NCBI GenBank assembly: GCA_018902385.1
Contig: JABSSW010000080.1
Coordinates: 62,001-126,000 of the forward strand
Length of the DNA stretch: 64,000 nt
Reading direction: 5' to 3'
DNA from: Physcia stellaris
Taxonomy: Eukaryota; Ascomycota; Lecanoromycetes; Caliciales; Physciaceae
Part shown: positions 45,686 through 55,432 of the stretch, one piece after another
Numbering within the stretch: the stretch's first letter is position 1
How the letters are laid out: each line of letters begins with the position of its first letter
Notes under the pieces: generated by a model
The model's database searches: none
What the model was told of the DNA's origin: nothing
What the model saw: only the letters and a program-made list of their open reading frames with translations
Program-made: the position numbers and the translations under genes

Positions 45686-48600
45686 ATGGCTTCGGAGTTC
45701 AGATCGAAGCTTTGTCAGGTGTGTAGAGAAATCAATTTTGCTGCCATTCTGACGCCCCGAGAATGGGATGCGACCAGCCCAAAAACAAAAGCTTTGTATC
45801 GACCAGAGCTCAGTGGCAATGGTGGAGACCCGTCCATGGATTTTGATAAGTTTCCGAAATCGAAGCGAGCAGCATCGGCGGCGGACTATCTGCCCCAGAT
45901 CCGTACCGCCTATTACGACGACTTGAGCGAATCTGAAACCAGCATGGACATGGACATGGAGAATTCGCACGGACTTACACGGTCAGAGATAGATGTGGAA
46001 GGAGATGAGACGACATCCGGAGTCATGAAAGAAACCTTAGACTCACTGGAAACTTTCTCGCTCACAAGTGTTGGCTCTGGGGAAGGGCAGAAGCTCGGAG
46101 AGTTTGTCGATGACAACGATTCTGGAATTTTCAATAAGGACGATAGCAAGCACGAGGGCGACGAGAATCATCCTTCTGGATGCAGCCTTGAAGCCGGGGA
46201 AAATGAAGCTTATCAATCCAGTCCCGAAGATGACGAAGCTGACGCTTCTGAATACAGTTCCGAAAGCGACGAAGATGTTGCCTCTGGACACAGTCACGAT
46301 GATGATGAAGATGACATTTTAAGTACAGATCCGATGAAGACGATGATTTCGGCTCTGAATACCGTTCCGAAGATGAAAGAAATTCATCGACGTCAACCTG
46401 GAGTGGTGATAGCCATTTTACTGAAGTTGAGCGAATTGATCTTGTCAAACAAGCTAAGGGAAAGTGGGACTACCGTCATGGTCACCTATACTATCTTGGT
46501 TCGATCTGGGATTTGAGATCAAGAAGGCATGATTGCGATCTCTGTCGCTTGCTGTGGCAAAGGATTCGCTCCAATCCACACATAAAAAAATTGTATCTCA
46601 CCAAATCACGATGCGTTTTCCGGTTGATTGACTTGCACCGCCAAGGGTCAACCACTTCCCATAGGGAGATACATTTATTTAATCTCCTCTTCATTTATGC
46701 ATACAAAGTCACGGTGAATCCGAGAGACAGTCAATGGATTGTCAAGTATCCGTACATCTTTCAGGGCATACATCGAGAGAACGTCGATCGAGATTCAACA
46801 AGGATGGATCCCTTACCATTCTCCAATTCAATGTATGGACAAGCGCGACTTCGAGATGAAAAATGCAACTATGATCTTTTTCGCGAATGGCTCAGAGTTT
46901 GCGAGACCAAGCACGAACACCCAACGACTGTCTACAGTGGTAATTTGTCTCTTCGGCTAATAGATGTGAAACAAGGGTGCCTCTTAGACTGGGATGGACC
47001 TGTATCTGAGTTTCCCAGGTATGTCGCTCTTAGCTATGTGTGGGGCAAGTCACAGCAGCTGGTCGTTCTAAAAGAGAAGCTCCTCAACGACTTTAAACGA
47101 CCGGGGTACCTGAATCATTGTCTATTAGATCAGACCATTCGTGACTCGATCGACGTATCAGCCAGGATCGGGGAAACATACATATGGATCGACGCTTTGT
47201 GTATTATCCAAGACGCAAGGGAAGACAAAGCCAAGCAGATCACCCAGATGCATCATATTTATGGACAAGCAGTACTTACAATAATTGCAGCCTCGGGTAA
47301 CGATGCAAACTCTGGCTTGCCAGGGGTCAGCCTCCCACGACGGCCAAGTAACCAAATAAGGCTGGAATTGGATGACATCAGTCTCACAACTAGAACTAAT
47401 CGCACATTGTTTCACACTGAGCGTGACATTGGCTTCGCTGAGAACTATCTTACGTCATCGACCTATATTCGCAGAGCATGGACTTTCCAGGAAAGTATGT
47501 TGTCAAAGCGCTTGCTGATTTTTGCCAAAAATGAAATCCACTGGGAATGCAGTAGGTGTACATGGTGTGAAGAAACGCATTTCGAGTCCGACTCTATCGA
47601 CTTCATTGGATGGAGATCGCTGAAAAGTTCAACGCCCATTGACGTTTGGGCCGACACATTTGATCGCAGAGCCTACGACATCTCGTTTGAGGAACCGACA
47701 AGGAATCCCCAGATACAATCTTATGCCAATCTGATTCGGGAATATACGAGTAGGGATCTCACTCATGATGAAGACATTTTAGATGCTTGCACTGGTGTGC
47801 TCTCCTCAATACAAGAACGTGACCATTCGGAGTTCCTCTTCGGCCTCCGCACTAAGCATTTTGGTAATGATCTCCTATTCAATGTCCTTCAATTTACAGT
47901 AAGACGGTTTCCCGACCAGCAGTCGATGAGGAGTGCAATCCCCACTTGGTCTTGGGCATCATGGAGGGGTAAAATTGAGATCGCGAATGAGCCAAGGTAC
48001 AACAGCTATGACCCTGTGGAAAATTTGATCCCTTGCGATGGTGTTCGATGTCACATGCTGGAAATCGATCGATTAGGAACTAGGCATCTTCGAACAATCA
48101 ACGACAAGGGAGGATGGAGATTTACGTCAGACTACGTCCGAAAAGGTGAGGGAATCTGGGATCCATCAATGTTTCTTCGGGGGAACAAAGACTATCCTCC
48201 CGCTCATGAGAAGAACCCAGAGATACCTAGTTACCCTCAGGACCTTACACTGATCGATGTTGAGTCCCATCCGGCTTTTCTTTCCATGGTGCCACGATTT
48301 CACATTCTTTTCTACACATTTTCTACCACGGTCGTACTTCGAACAGATCATCAACAACTCGACGATATGACAGGGACTTTGATTGACAGTTTCCGCTCTG
48401 CAGATACAGAAATCAAGCTTGAAATAGCTGCTGAGGTACTGCAAGACAGACGAAAGATACGGCGCAGCTTATACATCTGTCGTGAAACCCCAGCTACAAC
48501 TACTGCTGTCGAAACAGCAGGCGAACATCCGCTTCAAAGTGAACCAAGGGATTCTGATACAACGTCAGAAGACCAATCGACGGATAGTGAAGCCGACGAT

Positions 48601-48917
48601 GTTTTTAAGCTGCCCCCAACCTCCAACAAGACGTAGAGCTAGGCCCACTGATACCTAACCCAGACTTAATGACCTATCCAGAGCACGTTGCTGCGATTCC
48701 AGATGGCGTGTATCGTTTTCTATGGATGAATAATAACCAAATACCTACGTTTCAACACCTCCTGTGTAGACCAGTCTCCTCTTCAGCATCGAAAGATGGC
48801 AAATGGGATGGCGAAATATTAGAACGCGTTTCCGGAGCCATGGGACCAATTGACATACTTGAGAAGGCGCAGCAAGAGAGATTCGCCGCGGAATGGAAAC
48901 TTCACATACTTGGTTGA
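45686..48917 (+). CDS. HET-domain protein with two apparent 1-base frameshifts
   Basis: Classical HET (heterokaryon incompatibility) gene, about 1,075 codons, in three successive frames. Part 1 (45686 to about 46318) has LCQVCREINFAAILTPREWD and a long acidic S/D/E region. Part 2 (about 46318-48615) begins with the rest of the acidic region, then YYLGSIWDLRSR and HDCDLCRLLWQRI, and holds the HET core: YVALSYVWG (47020-47046), YIWIDALCIIQD (47179-47214), an IYGQAVLTIIAASG block and RAWTFQES (47470-47496). Part 3 (to 48917) ends FAAEWKLHILG, a typical HET C-terminus. Each shift needs one extra base, at TTTT (46317-46320) and CCCCC (48613-48617). Either the copy is a recent pseudogene or the assembly under-called two homopolymers. 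ATG 45686 was chosen; 45659 is an in-frame alternative. Confidence 0.8.
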
Positions 48918-49173
48918 TTCTTTCATTGGGGGTACTCTTTGACTTCCGTCCTTGTTTCGACAAAATGTCATGCAAACAAAAGCTGGAGAGATGGATCCTG
49001 GATTCGGGGCGGAAAGACTTACTGAGCTCAGCGTATGACGATCTAATATACCCGTCACTTGTATGCACTGCCTATCACATTGGCACTTCTCTACAGAATA
49101 AAGGGGACCCCACTAAGGATTCGAGCAACCAGTTAGCATCTTCCTCCGAAGCGTATCCAAGGTATCCACCTAC

Positions 49174-49620
49174 CTAGGAGGCTTTGCAAGCCCCATTCTT
49201 GCAGCCATGCGGGCATTCTTTGAATTTCTTCCACGTGCCGGCGTCGCATACGATCTAGATTATAAACAGATCAGTGACTGTGGCTGAATATTGGATGTCG
49301 ATATCCACCATTCGGCTCCGGCAGGAAGCTATGAGGTTGAAGGATAGATGATATATACAGATAGGGAAGAGAAAAAGAATAGGAAGCTAAAAGTAAAAGA
49401 TAGATGACATTTATAGATAGGGATAAGAAAGAGAAGCCGGTAAGGAATTCAGGGAGGGGAAGAGGTTTCGCAGACGCACCACATTCTGGCCATTGTTGGA
49501 GCACCGGTGCGCATCGAGGCAGGTGCCACCGCAGCCGGAGCCTTGTTGATACGGGCCCTGGTCACAGGCCAGAGCAGCAGCCGCTAGGAAAAGGGGAACA
49601 ATGATGGAATAAAGCTGCAT
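49174..49620 (-). CDS. Small secreted cysteine-rich protein (8 Cys)
   Basis: Two exons (49620-49480 and 49254-49174) with a GTGCGT donor and CTAG acceptor in phase 0 give 73 residues. The start MQLYSIIVPLFLAAAALA is a clear signal peptide, with cleavage expected before Cys19. The mature part of about 55 residues has eight cysteines (19, 30, 34, 40, 50, 61, 65, 70), including GCGGTC and ECPHGCKNGAC, which suggests four disulfides. Gly-rich spacing and length fit the broad class of fungal secreted effector-like or defensin-like proteins; no named family is claimed. The intron is 225 bp and contains an imperfect internal duplication (AGATAGATGA...TAGATAGGGA, twice). It is convergent with the HET gene, whose end lies 257 bp away. 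Confidence 0.7.
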
Positions 49621-51709
49621 GATTATTAATAAAGCGGTTGAGATTGGGGTCTGCCTTTGGTGTTTTCGAATGTGCTTGTTCTCTTTTCTCTTCGAAGTCG
49701 GACTGATGAACTGAGAATCAAAATATAGTGGAATATAGACTGTGTTTTATGTGTGGGACCACCATGTTCGACGCCGTGCACGTGAGCGGAAAGTTCAGAT
49801 GATGCCGAGAGATGGGTTACAGTGCATCAGAGCTGCAGATGAGAGACCGCATGGTTTGCACTTGCTGCGGGGGCGATTTGTCTCCGCAACCAACTCCGCC
49901 GAGCTGATCCCCACCGAATGCCAGCAAAAAGAGCTCGAAGAGATGGAGATTATGGTGTGCCATTGTTCCAGGCGTGGTGTACAGCCATTAGGTAATTGGC
50001 GAATCTACAAAGGAGGAGATCGATAGGCTAGAGACAGATCGTAATAGCAAAGAGGAAGTGACTTACTGGCGTACTTAGACTTTGTGCGGTGAGCTCCAGA
50101 AAGGAAATTGTAAACAAATGGTTGCTATCGAACACCCCTATGGCTCGGCTGGCTGGACCAGGGTGCTGAAGCAAATGAGACGAAATTGCAGTGGCTGGGG
50201 CTTGGCACGCCTATCTATATAAGCGATCTTCCCCCCCGAGCTTCTGGCTTCTGCATCTTTCGTTTCTTCTTCTTTCACTCATTCACGCCTCAATGACCGT
50301 TCTTTTGCGTATCAACTCCAGTCCGGCAGAAGACTCTGTCGCATAGATAGAGGGAGTTTGGTTTCCCGACACAGTGGCAGCTCCAGTTTGGCCCATTTTG
50401 GTTCCCCGTGGGCTACTGCTTTTGCTAGGAGACTACCCGCCAACACACCCATTGTATAGTATCGTTGTTCTAGCAATCAGGCGAATGAGGCTTTAGCGTC
50501 CTGGAAGTCAATTCCGTTTCATGATCTCCGAGGAAGAACGCTATATCAGTTGAGCTATATGTTTAAAGTTCGAGATGAGCCTAGCCAAGCTCAGAGACTG
50601 ATCGGACATAACTGCATAAACCGATGCATCAGCCTCGTGTACCTCGTACGCTGTATGGCTGCTCTAACTCAATGTAGAGAATGATCGACCTTGTTGGGCA
50701 CCCATATCGGCACAGGAGCGTCTGTACCTTAGTCTCCTGTACCCCACAACATGGTGCATGAGCCAATAACAATCCCATACAGTCGGCGCATGGGTAATAC
50801 AAGTGGTGTCTCATCGAACTTCAGCCGTACCTCAAATTCATCTGGCCCCCGATTCCGATTTTCTTCGGACTTCCCCAATCAATCATCGTATCCGAATCGC
50901 CCCGTGGTGCTCTGACAGATCTACCGCACAGGAGCCAGGCACAGTGCCCTAGTGCAGTAATCACGCCATGACTAAGCAACCCGAACCAACCAGCGTGACG
51001 TGAAATGGCTTGCATAGCTCGGTCTCTCTTCGGGGAGGAGCCGTATATGCCGCGGTGCCTCCAGATGTCGACTTGTTGGAACATTCTCATTGGTGTTCAG
51101 ACAGACTTGACGAATAGCATAGCACCGAGAGAAAATTTCTGGCAGAGTAGAGCCGCTCTTGCAGAAAGATGTTTCGCGGTCTCTGAGATTGTACAGGGCC
51201 TATATGAAAGCTGGGATCGGCGACCATGTATGTCGGTCTTGTGTGTGCAGATACGAAGCCAATGTTCGGTGACTTGGGTGTTAGGCTGATACTCCATTGG
51301 CAGCATGGGCTAGGTGGGGGAGGGGCAACCCGCTGATCGAGACACCTGCTTAGTTGGCACCTTGGGGATGTGGTTATATCGAACCCCACGCAGGCAGACA
51401 TTGTTTTGTGGAAGTGGACCTACTGAATCATTGAAGAAGGACAGAAGAGATGCGAGAAGTGATCTCGTACCGTGAAGTAGGTAGCTCTAGGTATGGCCTT
51501 GGCTCTACCCAGCTACGGGCCGTACCACTTTCCAAAGGCTTGAATTAACGCCTTTGAAGCCGAAATTTGACGATGGCACCATAGCATCATGGCCAACTCC
51601 GTGCAGTCCAATCAGACGTTTGAGCCGTAACCTCATTAATTCCCTCCCCACTAAATGGCAGCTTCACTTTTCCGAATTCTATTTGCAGATTGACAGTTTC
51701 GAAGTTTGA
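49621..51709. other. Intergenic, nothing recognised
   Basis: 2.1 kb of ordinary composition. Frames are short and overlapping on both strands. No domain, no clear splice chain and no RNA gene that folds convincingly were found. The first 600 bp should include the promoter of the secreted-protein gene. Confidence 0.5.
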
Positions 51710-51996
51710 AAATGCAAATCGCGCGTGGCGTTTTTAACGTCACGCTATAGTATAATCAATAGACGTTCGACTTCTATTGATTAATTTTGACACGTGTAAT
51801 CGCGAAAATGAAATCGCGTAAACAAATCATGTTGTGATGATATTGTCGTTTCATTTCTCGTAATAAACATTTTCGTTTTTATCGCAATATCATTAATTCA
51901 ACAATCAATGTTTTGTTGATTTTGTCAACATTGTATAATTGACGTACGATGAAAAATGTTTGAAATTAAATCGATTCAATCACAATTTATCGATTT
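51710..51996. other. Short AT-rich patch with copy of a block 3 repeat
   Basis: Composition drops abruptly to AT-rich near 51715. The stretch GACGTACGATGAAAAATGTTTGAAATTAAATCGATTCAATCA (51940-51982, key ends GACGTACG and TTCAATCA) recurs at 55597-55639. It marks the start of the mixed region in which mutated and little-mutated segments alternate. Confidence 0.7.
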
Positions 51997-52195
51997 TATT
52001 GAAAGAATCATGGGTGACTACCATTCTATTGCTCTGAATCTCGTTATTTTGGTAAGTTACATGCAGGTGGGAGCACAAGAAATGTGCGGGTGCCAAGGCA
52101 CTAGTTCCAACAAGGACGCACTAGTCCTTCTTTCGTCAGGTTATATCAACTGGATCCTGACTGCAGCACATCTGCGGAGGCTGTATTTCCAACAC
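51997..52195 (+). repeat. Dispersed repeat, little-mutated copy
   Basis: It aligns almost base for base with 55238-55432. This copy keeps CC, CT, GG and AG (for example GGTGGGAGCACAAG and TCCTGACTGCAGC) where the other has lost them. It therefore serves as an internal reference for the mutation context. The original identity of the repeat is unknown. Confidence 0.9.
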
Positions 52196-52270
52196 TCTCC
52201 CACAGCAACCGCTTGTGCCATCTGCTCTGTATCCTAACGAGCTCAGTCTGGCCTAGAGCTTCCGTGCAAG

Positions 52271-52346
52271 CTCTTTCAGCGATGTAGCTTTCTCAGCGAT
52301 GCGGCTCCCCCAGCGATGTGGCTTTCTCAGCGATGTAGATCCTGTA
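52271..52346 (+). repeat. Tandem repeat, 18-bp unit, about 4 copies
   Basis: Units of TTTCTCAGCGATGTGGCT with small changes (TAGCTT, CGGCTC, TGGCTT). It ends just before the short repeat at 52354. Confidence 0.85.
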
Positions 52347-52353
52347 GGGCCAG

Positions 52354-52400
52354 GCCATACACCGATGCGAAGGTTGCAGAAACGAACGAATCGAGGTCCG
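52354..52400 (+). repeat. Dispersed short repeat, copy 2 of 3 (diverged)
   Basis: CATACACCGATGCGAAGGTTGCAGA matches the first half of the repeat at 22286-22345 and 52776-52832; the remainder has diverged. Confidence 0.55.
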
Positions 52401-52775
52401 ATGAACCTGTTGGCTCCAGATATGACGTAAGGTCGAATTGTAAGGCGTGCGATCGAGCATCTGAAGGATTGCGACGTTCTGGATATGCATCTCCATGAAG
52501 TGAAGCATCGATGTGGGTATTGGTACCTAGAATTGAGTGGAAGGTACACCATGGAGCAAGTATCAATTGTCTGAGTAGTGCGATATTGACGAGAGTGCGG
52601 GTCACACCATGATCTGGTAGCATCATTGTGGATCTCAGGGTTCTCAGGTACTTCTTGCGACATCAATGGTCGGATATCTATGCAATTTGGCTGTACGAAG
52701 TCCATAAGGTATGCCAACGATGTGGGGGATGGTCGAGAAATCGATAAGGAAGATAGTGCATCGAATGCGGGCAGG

Positions 52776-52832
52776 CTTCTGCGGGCATACATCGATGCAA
52801 AGAGTGCAGATTCGAGCTTTTCTGATCTGACT
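52776..52832 (+). repeat. Dispersed short repeat, copy 3 of 3
   Basis: GGGCATACATCGATGCAAAG followed by TGCAGATTCGAGCTTTT is nearly identical to 22286-22345. It lies about 100 bp before the hairpin array. Confidence 0.75.
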
Positions 52833-52934
52833 ATGATCTGCCAGAGAACCAGGTCGATTAGTATGCGAAAAGGTCAGATATCTTCAGCACTATTTGTTCT
52901 TCTTGATCGAGTTCTTGTTCTGCAAGATCGAGTG

Positions 52935-53290
52935 TGTAATGACTGCATAGTACGCTCCCCCGAAGCGATACTATTTGGCATCAAGTCTCTGTTGTAATAG
53001 ACTCAATACGCTTTCTCGAAGCGATATTGACGTGACTTCTAGCAATGACTGTATAGTACGCTTCTCCGAAGCGATACTATGTGACTTTTTGTTTTACGAG
53101 ACTGTATAGTACGCTTTTTCGAAGTCATACTATCTAGTCTGCTTCTTCTCTTCTAACGAACAGCTGTATAGTACGCTCTCTCGAAGCGATACTATGTGAC
53201 TTCTTGTCTTACGAGACTGTATAGTACGTTTTTTCGAAGTCATATTATTTAGTTTGTTTCTTCTCTTCTAACAACTGTTCGTACAGTACG
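52935..53290. repeat. Tandem array of about six hairpin-forming units
   Basis: Units of about 55 bp each contain TAGTACGCTTC, a 3-4 nt loop and GAAGCGATACTA, an imperfect inverted repeat that can form an 11-bp stem. Copies start near 52943, 53001, 53049, 53104, 53167 and 53219; a degenerate seventh (GTACAGTACGTC) follows. Copies 3+4 and 5+6 form a higher-order duplication of about 115 bp with distinct tails (TGTGACTT... and CTAGTCTGCTTCTTCTCTTC). The last copy shows CpT-to-TpT changes (TTATTTAGTTTG for CTATCTAGTCTG). No coding frame is associated. Confidence 0.85.
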
Positions 53291-53805
53291 TCAAGTACGA
53301 CGATTGTATTCATTCTTTTTCTCTCGTATTTATCGGGCGACTAAGTCTCAAAAGTAGTAAAGAAAGAGATCATAATTAGTCGTGTTAGATCAAGACGAAG
53401 TCACAACAAAGATAAGTTTCTATCATATTCGTTAAACAATAAAACAAAGCATACAACAACTTTTAAAGTTCTCTCAAATCGATCAACGATTAATAGAGAA
53501 GACGAGCGAGTAAAACAACAAACAAACAACATGTTAACTTTCTCAAAGTAATGACTCTTTCGAAGAAGAGTCAATATTTTCTCAAAGTAGAGCGAGAAAA
53601 AGCGAAACTTCAATAGCGTTGTCTCATGAGTATTTCATTGTTTTCAACTTTTGAAACATTTCGCATGACTCAATCAGTAAGTCAATAGATGACGAAACGT
53701 TTTTGACAATGTCTGCAAACAGAAAACGAGCGAGAAATTCTTGAAAAAAAGAAACGCATCGAAGCAAATCGAGAAATAAAACGAAACAAAAAAAATGACG
53801 TGCGA

Positions 53806-54240
53806 ATCGACTGTTTGATCGAATCATGCGTTGATGCAAATGTTTCGATTTTGAACGATTTGAAAACAGATAAAATCATTGCATGAAAGTATGACGTAAT
53901 GCGACTTTGTACGAAATTACATTTGTTTGCAAAATTGCATTTGTCAAGATCGCGAGAAAAAAACGAGCGCATTTGATGTCGTTGCAAATCAAATGAATTC
54001 GATTTTTCAACAAACATGCGAAACAAATCGTTCACGATCAAATAGAATCTCGAAAATGTAAAATTTCGTGACGAAGTAAACGAACAAACAATATTTGCAT
54101 TCTTCGAAAATTTGCACATCGATTTGAATGTCGCAATCGAGAAACGAAAAAGCTTCGATGCAATGATTGATCGTGAAACGATTTCTGTTCAGAATATCGA
54201 TTTTCGTGATGTTGCAATCGACAAGAATTTTGATGAAATA
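53806..54240 (-). repeat. Inverted copy of the 34160-34560 segment
   Basis: The minus strand reads YLIVNDLFRMFVEKSNSFDL then QRHQMRSFF, against CLIVNDLHRMFVEKSKSLNL then QQHQNHRFF at 34.3 kb. The DNA match extends from the GAACAGAAAT end to the GCATGATTCGATCAAA end. The plus strand of the right part also lies in an acidic open frame (54112-54489, many D/E/N). Confidence 0.7.
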
Positions 54241-54489
54241 ACTGATGATTCGATTATTGATTTCGATAATACGCTTTCTGAACGCTCGCGTACAATTTCT
54301 GATGTAAACATCGAAAAAAATGAAATTTTCGATGAGATGAGAAATGACGAGAAGATTATCGATCGAGATGACGAAACAAACGAAATAAAAAATGAAATCA
54401 TTGATTGTTACGAAACAAATTTCGATTTTGAAGCAGATGAAACAACAAATTTCGATTTTTTCGCATGTCGAATGCGAATATGCTCGTGA
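54112..54489 (+). pseudogene. Acidic open frame of unknown origin
   Basis: A 125-codon frame rich in Asp, Glu, Ile and Asn (for example DEITDDSIIDFDNTLSERS). Composition is intermediate. It overlaps the inverted repeat and is antisense to the frame conserved between the two copies. Probably a transposon remnant. No family recognised. Confidence 0.3.
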
Positions 54490-55237
54490 AATTTGATGTT
54501 GTTATCGAATTTGATCGAATGTTTGCAACGTCTGCACGTATATTTTTCAATTCGTTTCGTTGTTATGCGAATTTTTTTTTTGTTTCAACGATTTCTTCGT
54601 TTTCTGTCTGAATTTGTTTTTCATTTTCGATTCGTGTTTTCGCATCAAATAATTCTTTTGTACTTTTTTTGTTTGAACGAATCAAACGCATTTTTGATTG
54701 ATTTGATTTTGTTGATGTTGCTCGTACAAACATCGAAAATTTTGCGTTATTGATTCATTCGCGAATATGTCATTGACTGAAATGCAAATGCAAAAAAGAA
54801 ATAATCAAAAAAGAAAATCAAGTTTCGAAAAAGTAGAAATAGATGTCGTCATTCTGATTGAGTGTAAAATTCGCGAGAAGATTCGATATCGTAAAATATT
54901 CGTAAAAAGTCTCGATAAATAGACGAATTCGTAAAATAAATAAATAGATCGAAAGTTGACTGTTTCGAAAACTTCGTAAATAAATAGATAGATGTTATCG
55001 ATGTAATTGAAAATGTATTAATTGTATTGCGTATCAAGATACTGAATGTTGTCAATGCAATTGAGTCAATTTTGATTTGACAAGATTGAATATTTCATTG
55101 AATTGATATTGTTGTTGTATTGCAAATTTGCTGTATTGTTTGCGACTAATTACTATTGTTCATGACGTGTTTCGACATGTTGTTGCTGTAATTGATATTA
55201 AATGTAGCGAAAATTGTTAATTCGATTCTCATAATCT

Positions 55238-55432
55238 ATTGAAAAAATCATGAGTGATTATCATTCTATTGTTCTGAATTTCGTTATTTTGATAAATTAC
55301 ATGCAGATGAAAACACAAAAAATGTGCGAATGTCAAGACACTAATTTCAACAAAAACGCATTAGTTTTTCTTTCGTCAAATTATATTAATTGAATTTTGA
55401 TTGCAACACATTTGCGAAAATTGTATTTTTAA
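55238..55432 (+). repeat. Dispersed repeat, heavily mutated copy
   Basis: Counterpart of 51997-52195. Substitutions are C-to-T and G-to-A throughout. With one clear exception (ATCAAC to ATTAAT, a CpA site) they lie at CpC/CpT or the complementary sites. The sequence GAAATCAACG-ATACGAT that follows (55439-) is itself repeated at 55660-55730. Confidence 0.9.

Noticed and set aside
49742-50026. 94-codon plus-strand frame near the secreted-protein gene
   Set aside because: No domain, start context or splice partner. It lies where the promoter of the minus-strand secreted-protein gene is expected.
50500-50590. tRNA-like sequence on the minus strand (TAGCTCAACTGATATAGCG and a nearby GGAA/TTCC stem)
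   Set aside because: It has a partial A-box, but no consistent seven-pair acceptor and anticodon stems could be drawn at the right spacing.
52940-53280. Regularly spaced repeats considered as a CRISPR array
   Set aside because: Units are contiguous with no variable spacers of constant length, and the host is a fungus.
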